NCBI GenBank assembly: GCA_020199905.1
Contig: JAIVJS010000018.1
Span: forward strand, 1 to 33,198
Direction: 5' to 3'
From: Acidobacteriota bacterium
Lineage (GTDB): Bacteria > Acidobacteriota > Thermoanaerobaculia > UBA5066 > Gp7-AA6
Length of the DNA: 33,198 nucleotides
Below, piece after piece: positions 8,758 to 15,845 of this stretch. The first letter of the stretch is position 1. Every line of letters starts with the position of its first letter. The notes beneath the pieces were generated by a model. It did not search any database. It had not been told where the DNA came from and was given only the letters and a program-made list of their open reading frames with translations. A program made the position numbers and the translations under genes.

Positions 8758-10118
8758 CGTTCACCAGAGCCACCGGTCCCCATGTGGACTATCACGCGTT
8801 CCTCAACGACCCGGTCGCGCCCGAGACGATCTACGGATTGAGTGACGGCGGGATTTTTAGATCGGTCGATCGTGGCCAGACGTGGACGTTTGTCGGTGCC
8901 GGGCTGACGAACGTCGAGTTCTACGACCACGGCGTCGCACCGAGCGATCCGATCCTGACATTCGGCGGAACGCAGGACAACGGCACGCTCAAGTTCGCCG
9001 GCAACGCCGACTGGAGCGGGATTCTCGGCGGTGATGGCGCCACCGTCGCGATCGATCCGACCGATCCAAATATCATCTACGCGATGAACCAGGGGGCCGA
9101 CAGCGTTCAGCGCACCGCCAACGGCGCATCGTTCGCCAACTTCGCGAAGAACCTGCCAACCGGCGCCGTCTGTAACAACCTGCACTTCCAAATCCATCCG
9201 AGGACACGCACCACGCTCCTGGCGTCGTGCCTGTCGCTGTGGCGCACCACAACGACGACGCCGCCGGGCGACTGGCAGCAGATCCTGCCGCAACCGGCGC
9301 CCGCCTCGATCGTTCGATCCGCGGTCGATTCGAGCATCGACCTGTACTACGCGGGCACCACCGACGGCCGAATCATGGCCGGACCGGGCGGCGCGAACTG
9401 GCAGACGGTCTTCGTTCATCCGACTGGAGCGGGCGCCACCGACATTGATGTCGATGCCGTGGACCCGCGCGTGGTGTTCGTTTCGTTCAAGGCCGCCGGC
9501 GTCGATCGCATCTATCGGCTGACCCGCTCGTCGGGGGCGCCGGTCACGGTCGCCGCGCAAGCCATTGGGGTCGGACTTCCCGCGGGGCTCACGGTGCAGA
9601 CGCTGGCCGTGGATCTGTCACTGAACTTCACGGTCTACGCCGGTACGACCCGCGGCGTCTATCGCGGCCGCGCCTCGAGCCCCACCGGCGGATGGCTCTG
9701 GACCCCGTACACCATGGGCATGCCGTTCGCAGACGTGCGCGATCTCGAAGCGCATCCGACAACCGGCGTGCTGCGCGCCGCCACGTTCGGGCGCAGCGCG
9801 TTTGAAGTGAATACGGTCGACCCGCTCGGATCCGTGCTCGGCGCCGAGGGCCGGATCACGCTTCTGCGCGCCCACGACGTCGGCACTGGCTATGGCCCGC
9901 CCAATGATTTCCTCGACACCGAAGCGATCGTCTGGCTCGACACCGCGCCCGGTAGCGCCTTCGGCTTGCAGTTGCGCGAGGACGCGTCGAAGGCGGCGCG
10001 TCGCGGCATGTTCGGCCTGCTCCGCAAGGCGTTCGTGACCAACCGCCGTGTCCGCATCGACTACGAACGCACCGGCCTCCGGTCCGGCCGGATCATCCGC
10101 GTGATGCTCATTCCCTAA
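8544..10118 (+). CDS. CARDB + BNR secreted protein, C-terminal part with novel terminal domain
   Basis: This is the continuation of the gene starting at 7198. Reliable sequence starts near LQLFRSDDGGATW (about 8590), followed by further blades (INLWRSADGGMTF, GGIFRSVDRGQTW), the FGGTQDNGTLKF motif shared with sortilin-like proteins, and NLPTGAVCNNLHF. The last ~90 residues, from GRITLLRAHDVGTGYGPP to RIIRVMLIP, are not a blade. They align end to end with the mature small protein at 10142-10498 (about half of positions identical by eye). The nominal GTG at 8544 has no ribosome site and is probably not a real start. As sequenced, this half would not be made unless the frameshift is an error or is bypassed. 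Confidence 0.75.
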   Translation: MARPSEQSPTVSRMPGGLQLFRSDDGGATWTQKSTPADTTLYNDVIGVDPVDPNFVYVTGINLWRSADGGMTFTRATGPHVDYHAFLNDPVAPETIYGLSDGGIFRSVDRGQTWTFVGAGLTNVEFYDHGVAPSDPILTFGGTQDNGTLKFAGNADWSGILGGDGATVAIDPTDPNIIYAMNQGADSVQRTANGASFANFAKNLPTGAVCNNLHFQIHPRTRTTLLASCLSLWRTTTTTPPGDWQQILPQPAPASIVRSAVDSSIDLYYAGTTDGRIMAGPGGANWQTVFVHPTGAGATDIDVDAVDPRVVFVSFKAAGVDRIYRLTRSSGAPVTVAAQAIGVGLPAGLTVQTLAVDLSLNFTVYAGTTRGVYRGRASSPTGGWLWTPYTMGMPFADVRDLEAHPTTGVLRAATFGRSAFEVNTVDPLGSVLGAEGRITLLRAHDVGTGYGPPNDFLDTEAIVWLDTAPGSAFGLQLREDASKAARRGMFGLLRKAFVTNRRVRIDYERTGLRSGRIIRVMLIP

Positions 10119-10141
10119 CTGTTTTGAAAGGATCAGAGACC

Positions 10142-10498
10142 ATGAAACGGTTCGCTGCTCTCTCTCTTGGCTTTGCGATCCTGACGCTGCTGCCCACCGT
10201 AGCCAGCGCCCAGGTCACCGCCCGCGGCAGAATCACGCTCCTTCGGGTCCACGATGTCGCGACCGCGTACGGCCCACCGACCGACCGGATTGACGTTGAG
10301 GTCGTGACCACGCTCGACACGGAGCCGGGCAAGGCCTTCGGCTTCCAGCTGCGGGCGGACACGAAGCTGGCAGCGCGCCAGGCGATGCTCGACCTGCTGC
10401 GAGATGCCTATGCGAACAACTGGATCGTCACGCTCGACCACATCACGCCGGCCGGTAAGAAAAACGGGACGATCATCCGCGTTTGGCTGGCGCGTTAG
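10142..10498 (+). CDS. Small secreted protein, stand-alone copy of the upstream C-terminal domain
   Basis: 118 residues, starting 23 bases after the stop of the BNR gene, ATG at 10142 with gaaaggat about 10 bases upstream. Residues 1-23 are a signal peptide ending in ASA-Q. The mature part has the pattern GRITLLR-HDV-T-YGPP-D--D-E, LDT-PG-AFG-QLR-D, AAR--M--LLR-A, then G-IIRV-L. It matches the C-terminal domain of the preceding protein over its whole length. I do not recognise a named family. No cysteine is present in the mature region. The conserved aromatic/Gly/Pro core and alternating pattern suggest a compact alpha/beta fold. Function is unknown; co-expression with the BNR protein is likely from the spacing. 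Confidence 0.8.
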   Translation: MKRFAALSLGFAILTLLPTVASAQVTARGRITLLRVHDVATAYGPPTDRIDVEVVTTLDTEPGKAFGFQLRADTKLAARQAMLDLLRDAYANNWIVTLDHITPAGKKNGTIIRVWLAR

Positions 10499-10752
10499 GC
10501 GACGCAGCCGATGGAGTGAGAAGTTTCTCTGTCGAAACCGGCGTGAAGGTGACTCCCCCGGCGGCGGGCGTCGGCGCCGGAGTCGGCTCCTGACTCGCGG
10601 CCCCGCTGGAACGGGCAATGATGAAGAGCAGGGCACAGCCAGGTCGAGAATCGATCTCACGGGATCCTCCCTTTCAGCCCTTCAGCGTCTCGGGAGAACT
10701 CTACGGCAGGCGCTCGCAGGGTTCGAACGGCGGACGATTTCGGGCAAAAAAA
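10499..10752 (-). pseudogene. Decayed 5' end of a second sortilin-like gene
   Basis: The stretch 10555-10752 repeats 6905-7092 with scattered differences: upstream region (gggagaactctacggca), ribosome site (gggagga), GTG start (10658-10660), signal-peptide region and the PTPAPTP-type linker. Further left, 10500-10556 matches codons for GGVTFTPVFDGE-SHSIGCV of the intact protein, with a one-base slip. About 95 codons between linker and that motif are deleted. Homology stops at the end of the small gene at 10498. This is the remnant of a tandem paralogue in the same orientation as 3571-7008; it encodes nothing functional. Confidence 0.75.
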
Positions 10753-10773
10753 TCCCCGCCGGGCGGCGGGGAT
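10746..10773 (-). terminator. Intrinsic terminator of the Gly/Ser/Thr-rich protein gene
   Basis: On the minus strand a perfect 9-bp stem (ATCCCCGCC/GGCGGGGAT, 10752-10760 with 10765-10773) closes a 4-base loop and is followed by a run of seven T (10746-10752). It lies 27 bases after the stop at 10800, the right place and orientation for that gene. Confidence 0.85.
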
Positions 10774-10799
10774 TCTGGAACCTCGAAGGGAAGCCGTGA

Positions 10800-11633
10800 T
10801 CAGTTCGAAGCGGGTCCGGGCGTCGTCGTGGTCGAGGCCCCGGGAGTCCGCGTCCGGGCGGTCCGGGTACCGGTGCCGGTGCCCGTGCCTGTCCCCGAGC
10901 CGGTTCCCATCGAGCCCGATCCCGTTCCGGAGGGCGTCGAGCTGTAGGTCGAGCCCGAGGTGCCGGACCCCATCGAGCCTGAGCCCGAGCCGGAAGGCGT
11001 CGCGCTGTACGTCGAACCGGAGGTCCCGGAGCCCATGGAGCCCGAACCGGCCGAAGGTGTCGCGCTGTAAGTCGAGCCTGTCGAGCCCGTCGAGCCAGAT
11101 CCCGTCGAGCCGTAAGTCGAGCCGGAACCCGTGGTCCCGGTTCCCATAGAGCCCGATCCCGACGGAGATCCCATTGCGCCCTTGTTGGGGTGCTGCTTGA
11201 CCCAGGTCTCACACCGCTTCTGGCTCTTGAACTTCGGGCTGGAGTAGCTCTTCCAGCCGCCGTTGCGGCAGTCCGTGGCGGTCATCGGCCCGTTCGCGCT
11301 GGCGCCCATCGACCCCATCGTCCCGGAAGTCCCCGTCTGACCCATGCTGGAGCCCGTCGAACCCGTCGAACCGGTTGTGCCCGTCGTGCCCGAACCCGTC
11401 GAACCGTAACTGGAACCGGAACCCGTGGTCCCCGAGCCCGTCGAGCCGTAGCTGGAACCCGAACCTGTCGACCCCGTGCCCGTCCCCGTCCCCGGGGTCG
11501 TCTGGGCGCCCGGTGTCCGGCTCATCGTGGATCCCTGGGTGGAAGACCCGGGGGTGGTCGACTGAGCGGACAGGGAGGGCGAGATTGCCAGCGCGACCGC
11601 GGCGCCGAGGACGCTTGTCATCCATTTCTTCAT
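10800..11633 (-). CDS. Secreted Gly/Ser/Thr repeat protein with a central Cys motif domain
   Basis: 277 residues, ATG at 11633 with aaaggag 8 bases upstream. The signal peptide (MKKWMTSVLGAAVALAISPSLSAQ) is followed by low-complexity repeats of two kinds: GSGTTGSGSSYGSTGSG before, and STYSATPSGSGSGSMGSGTS (three rounds) after, a short folded island. The island is CRNGGWKSYSSPKFKSQKRC with a trailing ETWVKQH, a CxxGGW...FK.Q..C motif that I know from short bacterial proteins of unknown function; the two cysteines could form a disulfide. The repeats read as tandem DNA repeats and may vary in number between strains. There are no membrane anchors beyond the signal peptide. A role as a matrix or surface protein is inference. 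It has its own terminator at 10746-10773. Confidence 0.8.
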   Translation of the reverse strand: MKKWMTSVLGAAVALAISPSLSAQSTTPGSSTQGSTMSRTPGAQTTPGTGTGTGSTGSGSSYGSTGSGTTGSGSSYGSTGSGTTGTTGSTGSTGSSMGQTGTSGTMGSMGASANGPMTATDCRNGGWKSYSSPKFKSQKRCETWVKQHPNKGAMGSPSGSGSMGTGTTGSGSTYGSTGSGSTGSTGSTYSATPSAGSGSMGSGTSGSTYSATPSGSGSGSMGSGTSGSTYSSTPSGTGSGSMGTGSGTGTGTGTGTRTARTRTPGASTTTTPGPASN

Positions 11634-11881
11634 GAGGCCTGTCTCCTTTCGGCGGCGCCTATCGCCGCGTCAGGAGGGCTATTGCAAGGGTCCTACCGTC
11701 CGAACCGTCGCTGCGGGACGTGCGGCCGCCGTTGGCGACGCACCGGCGAGCGGCTCGCCCGGAGGCTCGACCGCTCGCCTCGTCCCTCCGCTCCCGCAGC
11801 GTCAGCCTCCTCCCTTCCTTCAGTCGGGAGACTTCTCACGCTGCGAGCTCATCTGCCACGGACACGAAAAAGCCCTCTGCT

Positions 11882-11920
11882 CCCTCTCCCCGCGCGCCGG
11901 GGAGCGGGCTGGGGTGAGGG
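11882..11920 (+). repeat. GC-rich REP-like hairpin
   Basis: A 7-bp perfect stem (CTCCCCG/CGGGGAG) sits inside a ccctctcccc...ggggtgaggg unit. Units of this type are widespread between genes in high-GC bacteria. Related hairpins are at 20880-20902 and, degenerate, near 18805-18830. Confidence 0.55.
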
Positions 11921-11926
11921 TCTGCC

Positions 11927-11954
11927 CTCTGAACGCTCAACTCTGAACGCTCAA
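11927..11954 (+). repeat. Tandem 14-bp repeat (ctctgaacgctcaa x2)
   Basis: Two perfect adjacent copies, 23 bases downstream (minus-strand sense) of the Ogt-Ada stop codon. It belongs to the cgctcaac/gttgagcg family also seen at 18781, 25764 and 31144. Confidence 0.6.
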
Positions 11955-11977
11955 CGATCAACCATCTCCCATCCCCC

Positions 11978-12781
11978 TCACGCCGCCGGGCGGCAGTCCT
12001 CGCACGGCAGGAAACCCGCCTCGAGGGCCTGACGGGCGGATCGAAATGGGACGCGGTTGGACTGGCGCAATGACTCGAATCCGCCGCAGCTCGGCAGGCA
12101 GAAGTAGCGCCCGGACTCGCTTCCCAGATAGCGGATCCCCGAAGCGGCCAGCTCTTCCAGGCCCTCCGGCGACGCGCCCTCGGACCGGAGCAGCGCGCGT
12201 TTAAAAGCGCTGCCGAAGATGTAGTCGCCGATTTTCCCGTCGGTCCGGACGACGCGGTGGCAGGGGATCAGGATCGGAAGAGGGTTCTTCGCGAGCGCGC
12301 TGCCCGCGGCGCGGCCCGCCTCGGGCCGTCCGATCTCGCGGGCGATCCAGCCGTAGGGCCGCACCTGTCCCGCGGGGATCTCGAGCGCCTTGCGGAGGAC
12401 GGCGCTCTCGAAATCCGTCAGCCTGCGCAGGTCGAAGCGAACCCGCCGGTCTTCGCGAAGTCCCTTCCCGGAAACGGCGCGGCGCAGGGCGGCGGAAGGC
12501 GGCCGGCTCGCCGGATAGACCGGCCGGCCGAGCCGCCGCTGAAAGTCGCGCTCGAACCCGCTCGCCGGCCCGTATCCGGCGCGGCGGACCAAGGAGATTC
12601 CGGCCGGTCCCTGCGCGACGTGCAGCGCGCCGATCGGTGAGTCGAGCCTCCAGTAGACGTCAGCCAGGCCGACCCGCCGCAGGACCGCCGGGGCCAGAGA
12701 GGCCGGAGCGCGGACAGTGGTCTGGCGGCGCAGCGCGCGGGTGATGACCAGGGTGTCGGAGATCGCGGCGGGACGTTTCAT
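11978..12781 (-). CDS. Ogt-Ada fusion: O6-methylguanine-DNA methyltransferase with C-terminal Ada zinc domain
   Basis: 267 residues. Residues ~42-200 are the alkyltransferase: YWRLDSPIGALHVA at the N-domain, then RPYGWIAREIGRP and the active site LIPCHRVV with acceptor Cys174. Residues ~220-265 are an Ada-type metal-binding domain, YFCLPSC...PFRSARQALEAGFLPCEDC, with Cys228, 232, 260 and 263, which in Ada accept methyl groups from phosphotriesters. The order is the reverse of E. coli Ada and there is no AraC helix-turn-helix. The ATG at 12781 overlaps the TGA of the upstream sigma factor (ATGA), implying translational coupling. The first ~40 residues (APASLAPAVLRRVGL) are unassigned. Repair of O6-alkylguanine is well supported; sensing of alkylation through the zinc domain is inference. 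Confidence 0.9.
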   Translation of the reverse strand: MKRPAAISDTLVITRALRRQTTVRAPASLAPAVLRRVGLADVYWRLDSPIGALHVAQGPAGISLVRRAGYGPASGFERDFQRRLGRPVYPASRPPSAALRRAVSGKGLREDRRVRFDLRRLTDFESAVLRKALEIPAGQVRPYGWIAREIGRPEAGRAAGSALAKNPLPILIPCHRVVRTDGKIGDYIFGSAFKRALLRSEGASPEGLEELAASGIRYLGSESGRYFCLPSCGGFESLRQSNRVPFRSARQALEAGFLPCEDCRPAA

Positions 12782-13401
12782 CGGCTCACCTCCACGGGGC
12801 GCAGGCGGACGGTCCGAGATCGGGAGAGAGAAACCCGCAGCGCGTTGACCGCGCGATGCAGATTCGACTTGGCCGTCCCCACCGGCTGTTTCAGCACGGC
12901 GGCGACCTCGTCGACGGGCAGCCCCTCGACGTATCTCAGGACGAGGGGCGCGCGGAAACGGTCCGGGAGCGCGCGGACCAGCGTCGCGATGTCGGCCCTC
13001 TCGCGCCGCCTCTCGAGCCGGCGGTCGGGCCGGCGTTCCGGATCGTCGGCGGGGTCGATCGGCGCCGAGCGCTCCCTCGTCCCGCCCGTCTCCAGGGAGA
13101 CGAACCGGTGCCGCTTGCGCCGGAACCGGTTGCGCGCGACGTTCAGCGCGATCTGGTAGAGCCAGGCGCGCAGCGCGAGACTCCGGACGCGTTCGGGCGG
13201 GTAGCCTTTGAGAGCCCGGTAGGCGCGAACGAACGCGTCCTGGGCGATCTCCTCCGCATCCTCGCGGCTGGCGCACAGCCGGAACGCGAACCCGTACAGG
13301 CGGTCCTGATACTCGAGCACGAGCCGGTCGAAGGCGCTGTCGACGTCGTGAGCGAGGGCGTCCTCGAGACTCGTCGCGGGAGTTTTTTCGTGTTGCGCCA
13401 T
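12778..13401 (-). CDS. ECF-family RNA polymerase sigma factor
   Basis: 207 residues from the ATG at 13401 (a longer in-frame start at 13566 exists, but its extra ~55 residues are Arg/Pro-rich and unlike the family). Region sigma2: AFDRLVLEYQDRLYGFAFRLC with DAEEIAQDAFVRAYRAL and AWLYQIALNVARNRFRRKR. Region sigma4: LVRALPDRFRAPLVLRYVEG, then VDEVAAVLKQPVGTAKSNLHRAVNALR. An acidic/basic linker separates them. The stop overlaps the start of the Ogt-Ada gene. No anti-sigma gene is adjacent on either side, which is unusual for ECF factors. The obvious inference is that it controls an alkylation or nitrosative stress response, possibly with its partner as sensor; the sequence alone does not prove this. 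Confidence 0.92.
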   Translation of the reverse strand: MAQHEKTPATSLEDALAHDVDSAFDRLVLEYQDRLYGFAFRLCASREDAEEIAQDAFVRAYRALKGYPPERVRSLALRAWLYQIALNVARNRFRRKRHRFVSLETGGTRERSAPIDPADDPERRPDRRLERRRERADIATLVRALPDRFRAPLVLRYVEGLPVDEVAAVLKQPVGTAKSNLHRAVNALRVSLSRSRTVRLRPVEVSR

Positions 13402-13608
13402 GACCGTCGCTGTCTCACCTTCCGCGGGGCGCTGGACCAGGAGCCGGAGCCAGGCGCCCCGAAAAGGAACCGCCCGACCGCGCTGCTTTGGGGCCGGCGT
13501 CTTTGGCTTCGACTCGCGGGTGTCGGGGGACCATCGTCGCATGACTTCCTCCGCGGGCAGAAACACGGGATCGCCTTCCCGGGTTGCAGGTTTTTTCTGC
13601 CGGGAGAA

Positions 13609-14382
13609 TCAGCGGAGAGAGAGAAACACGCGGGTGCCTTCGCCTTCGAGCTCGACGCGGTTTTCTTCGATCGCGACGACCGTCATGCCGCCGACGACAC
13701 CGCCCACGGGGAGGACCCGCCCGTTCAGGAGGGCGACGGGATTGGCCTCGGAAAAGACGATTCCGCCGAGCTCGATGCGGGTCCCGTCGGGGGCAACGAA
13801 GACCCCCGCGGCCGTCTTCGTGCCGGGGGGCACCGGCCGGCGGACGGCGCCGGGAGGCGTCTCCCCCGGCAGCAGGGTCCGGGACCGGCTCGGCGCCGGA
13901 AGGCGCGGCGAAGAGGACGCGACGGCCGCCGGCAGCGCGACGGGCGGCGAAAACCCCGACGCGCCTCGCTCACGCGGTGGCGCGCTTCCTCCGGGCTCGA
14001 CGGAGCCGACGTCGGGCCGGACGGCGCGGGCCCGATCGGCATCCGCGGAGCTTCCGGAGGACGGGGCCTTTCGCGTCGCCGCCGCCGGCGTCCCCGTGGA
14101 GCGGGGGAGAGAGACCGCCGCGGCGGGCGCCTCTCCCGGCGCGGAAGAGGGAATCGGCTCCCGCCGGGGCGACCGCAGGATCCAGACGGCGGCGGCGAGA
14201 GCCGCGACGGCGCCGGCGAGCGCCGCCAGCGTCCGGACCGCCGGCCGCGCCCTTCGCCTCTCGGGAAGGGGGGCGTACGCCCACTGGTCTTCCGTCGAAG
14301 GGGACGGCGCCGGCGCCGCCGGATCGCCCGGGTTCGTCGTCTGCTCCCGCGCCCGCTTCAGAGCCTCGTCGATCAGGCTCAC
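13609..14382 (-). CDS. GspB-like type II secretion-associated protein
   Basis: 257 residues, GTG start at 14382 overlapping the TGA of the ExeA-like gene (GTGA). It opens with SLIDEALKRAREQ, the usual N-terminal cytoplasmic motif of GspB/PilP-associated proteins (compare ILDALRKAE). A membrane helix follows at residues 51-69 (TLAALAGAVAALAAAVWIL), then a ~110-residue Pro/Ala/Ser periplasmic linker and a C-terminal domain (FVAPDGTRIELGGIVFSE...ALLNGRVLPVGGVVGGMTVVAIEENRVEL), which fits the GspB periplasmic domain. With the ATPase upstream this mirrors ExeA/ExeB, which help insert the secretin multimer through peptidoglycan. The rest of the secretion system is outside the window. Confidence 0.8.
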   Translation of the reverse strand: MSLIDEALKRAREQTTNPGDPAAPAPSPSTEDQWAYAPLPERRRARPAVRTLAALAGAVAALAAAVWILRSPRREPIPSSAPGEAPAAAVSLPRSTGTPAAATRKAPSSGSSADADRARAVRPDVGSVEPGGSAPPRERGASGFSPPVALPAAVASSSPRLPAPSRSRTLLPGETPPGAVRRPVPPGTKTAAGVFVAPDGTRIELGGIVFSEANPVALLNGRVLPVGGVVGGMTVVAIEENRVELEGEGTRVFLSLR

Positions 14383-15191
14383 GAGGCGTCCCCTTCGAGC
14401 TCGCGGATCGCCTGCCGGATCCCGCGCGGCGTCAGGACGTCGACTCCGTTGACGAAGCCGTAGAGAAGCGCCTTGTCGCAGACCGCGTTGACGAGACGCG
14501 GAATTCCGCGGGCGTACCGGTGCACGGCGCGCACCGCGGCCCGCGTGAAGTCCGGGCGACCGTTCGCGCCTGCGACGCGGAGGCGATGCGCCATGTATCT
14601 CTCCGTATCGTCCAGGGAGAGTGGCCGCAGGTGATACCGCACGGTGATGCGCTGGCGCAGCTGGCGAAGGCCGGGATCGTTCATCTTTTCGCGCAGCTCC
14701 GGCTGACCGAGAAGGACGATCTGGAGAAGCTTGCGCTCGTAGGTCTCGATGTTCGAGAGCAGCCGGATTTCCTCGAGCAACCCCGCATCCAGATCCTGCG
14801 CTTCGTCGATGAACAGAACCACGTCGTTGCCCTGCGAGACCTGGCCGAAGAGAAACGCGTTTAAGAGATCGTGGTATTCGACCCGATCGAGCTTGCCGGG
14901 GTTGAGACCGAGCTCCACCAGCACGCTGCGGAGGAGTTGCTCGATCGTCATGATCGGGTTCAGGATGAGCGCCGTCTTGACCTTCGGCCCGAGCTCTTCC
15001 AGCACCGCGCGGCAGACGGTGGTCTTGCCCGCTCCGACCTCGCCGGTAATCTGGATGAAGCCTTTCCTCTCCCGGATGCCGAACAGGATGTGGTGGAACG
15101 CCTCCCGGTGCTGGTCGCTGAAAAAGAGAAATCGCGGGTCCGGCGTGATGTGGAACGGCGCCTCCCGAAGACCGTAGAAGCCCATGTACAT
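14379..15191 (-). CDS. ExeA/GspA-like AAA ATPase
   Basis: 270 residues. It starts MYMGFYGLREAPFHITPDPRF, the hallmark N-terminus of ExeA-type ATPases. Walker A is GEVGAGKTT (residues ~50-58) and Walker B VVLFIDEAQDL (~124-134). A sensor stretch LLQIVLLGQPELREKM and the C-terminal GIPRLVNAVCDKALL motif follow. There is no transmembrane/peptidoglycan-binding extension, so this is the short form that relies on its partner for membrane attachment. The ATG at 15191 is preferred to the one at 15185 because MY-FYGL is the family start. It is coupled to the GspB-like gene by a 4-base overlap. It is expected to support secretin or pilus assembly at the inner membrane. Confidence 0.88.
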   Translation of the reverse strand: MYMGFYGLREAPFHITPDPRFLFFSDQHREAFHHILFGIRERKGFIQITGEVGAGKTTVCRAVLEELGPKVKTALILNPIMTIEQLLRSVLVELGLNPGKLDRVEYHDLLNAFLFGQVSQGNDVVLFIDEAQDLDAGLLEEIRLLSNIETYERKLLQIVLLGQPELREKMNDPGLRQLRQRITVRYHLRPLSLDDTERYMAHRLRVAGANGRPDFTRAAVRAVHRYARGIPRLVNAVCDKALLYGFVNGVDVLTPRGIRQAIRELEGDAS

Positions 15192-15307
15192 CGCCCGGAC
15201 AACTTAGCACCGACGCGCACGCCCGGCTGCGCCCGGAAGGCGCCTCGGCGGGAGAAGCGGAGAAAGCCCGCCGTCTGCGATCTCCTGGCACAGCGATACG
15301 AGCCGAC

Positions 15308-15469
15308 GGGGGGGACATCCGCGGCGTCGGTCACCTGCCGCACCTGGAGGCTGCGGAGGCGTTCCAGTCCGCCTTACTCGACTTCCTCGGCTCCGGAGCG
15401 GCGGGTTCTTTTCGCAAATACGACGCAGCGGCCCTTCCGCGAGTACGCGGGGCGCCGCCAGGGAACTAG
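15308..15469 (+). pseudogene. C-terminal remnant of an alpha/beta hydrolase
   Basis: In frame 2, DIRGVGHLPHLEAAEAFQSA followed by LLDFLGSG is the typical last helix region of alpha/beta hydrolases, including the catalytic-histidine motif GHLPHLE. Upstream of about 15308 the homology disappears and the frame has no start, so only ~35-50 residues survive. The frame ends with a TAG at 15467-15469 that overlaps the stop of the opposing small gene. The remnant lies directly upstream of the ExeA-like gene's start, on the opposite strand. Confidence 0.6.
15423..15457 (-). repeat. 35-bp nested hairpin repeat, copy C
   Basis: Same layout as copies A and B on the minus strand: CGGCG, inner CCGCG/CGCGG, unpaired aaggg, then CGCTG pairing with the first arm through one G-T wobble. 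It lies 9 bases after the stop of the small gene at 15466-15729, as copy B does after its gene. Confidence 0.55.
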
Positions 15470-15729
15470 AATCCCCAGAGGGCGAGCTCGTTCAAGAGGT
15501 TCGAGACGTCGGGATGCTCGGCGAGCTCCCGGTACAGCCAGCCGTGGCGTTGCTGCACGTCAGTGAGTCCGCTTCGGAGCTGGTCCTTGTCGCGCGACGC
15601 TGCCGCCGTGCGAAGCCCCTCGACCGAGCGCCGCGCGTCGTCGTCCATGCGCTCCCCGACGTTGCGGTGCAGCGAGTCGAAGGCGTCGCGGACCCGCTTC
15701 TCGTGATCGTCCGAAGTGGAGTCGGCCAT
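15466..15729 (-). CDS. Small conserved-looking cytoplasmic protein of unknown function
   Basis: 87 residues from the ATG at 15729, chosen because a strong ribosome site (gggagggg) sits 2-4 bases upstream; the longer frame to 15936 adds an Arg/Pro-rich non-protein-like stretch. The protein is charged and helical (MADSTSDDHEKRVRDAFDSL, then SVEGLRTAAASRDKDQLRSG) and ends in NLLNELALWGF. It has no signal peptide, no membrane helix and no cysteine. I do not recognise a family. It is divergent from the DUF1579-like gene at 15846. Confidence 0.65.
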   Translation of the reverse strand: MADSTSDDHEKRVRDAFDSLHRNVGERMDDDARRSVEGLRTAAASRDKDQLRSGLTDVQQRHGWLYRELAEHPDVSNLLNELALWGF

Positions 15730-15845
15730 CACCCCTCCCGGATCCCATTCTCCCACCCCGGAGGGCGCGTGCGCGCACCGGGTCCCGAGCAGGAATCTGA
15801 TAGCAGGCGGCGGTCCTTGCTCCTCCGCTTCCCCGCGGAGGTCGT

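Larger units (their letters stand above)
11634..11977. other. Intergenic region with REP-like hairpin and a 14-bp tandem repeat
   Basis: Contains the ribosome site of the repeat-protein gene (right after 11633). It also holds a GC-rich hairpin unit at 11882-11920 (stem CTCCCCG/CGGGGAG, 11886-11904, followed by a gctggggtgaggg tail) and two adjacent copies of ctctgaacgctcaa at 11927-11954, followed by cgatcaacc. No gene is evident. Confidence 0.6.

Noticed and set aside
7198..10498. Block as a transposon or integron cassette
   Set aside because: No transposase, integrase, terminal inverted repeats or target duplication could be seen; only the long diverged direct repeats flank it.
13402..13566. 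N-terminal extension of the ECF sigma factor from an upstream in-frame start
   Set aside because: The extra ~55 residues are Arg/Pro-rich and unlike any ECF N-terminus; the ATG at 13401 gives normal length.
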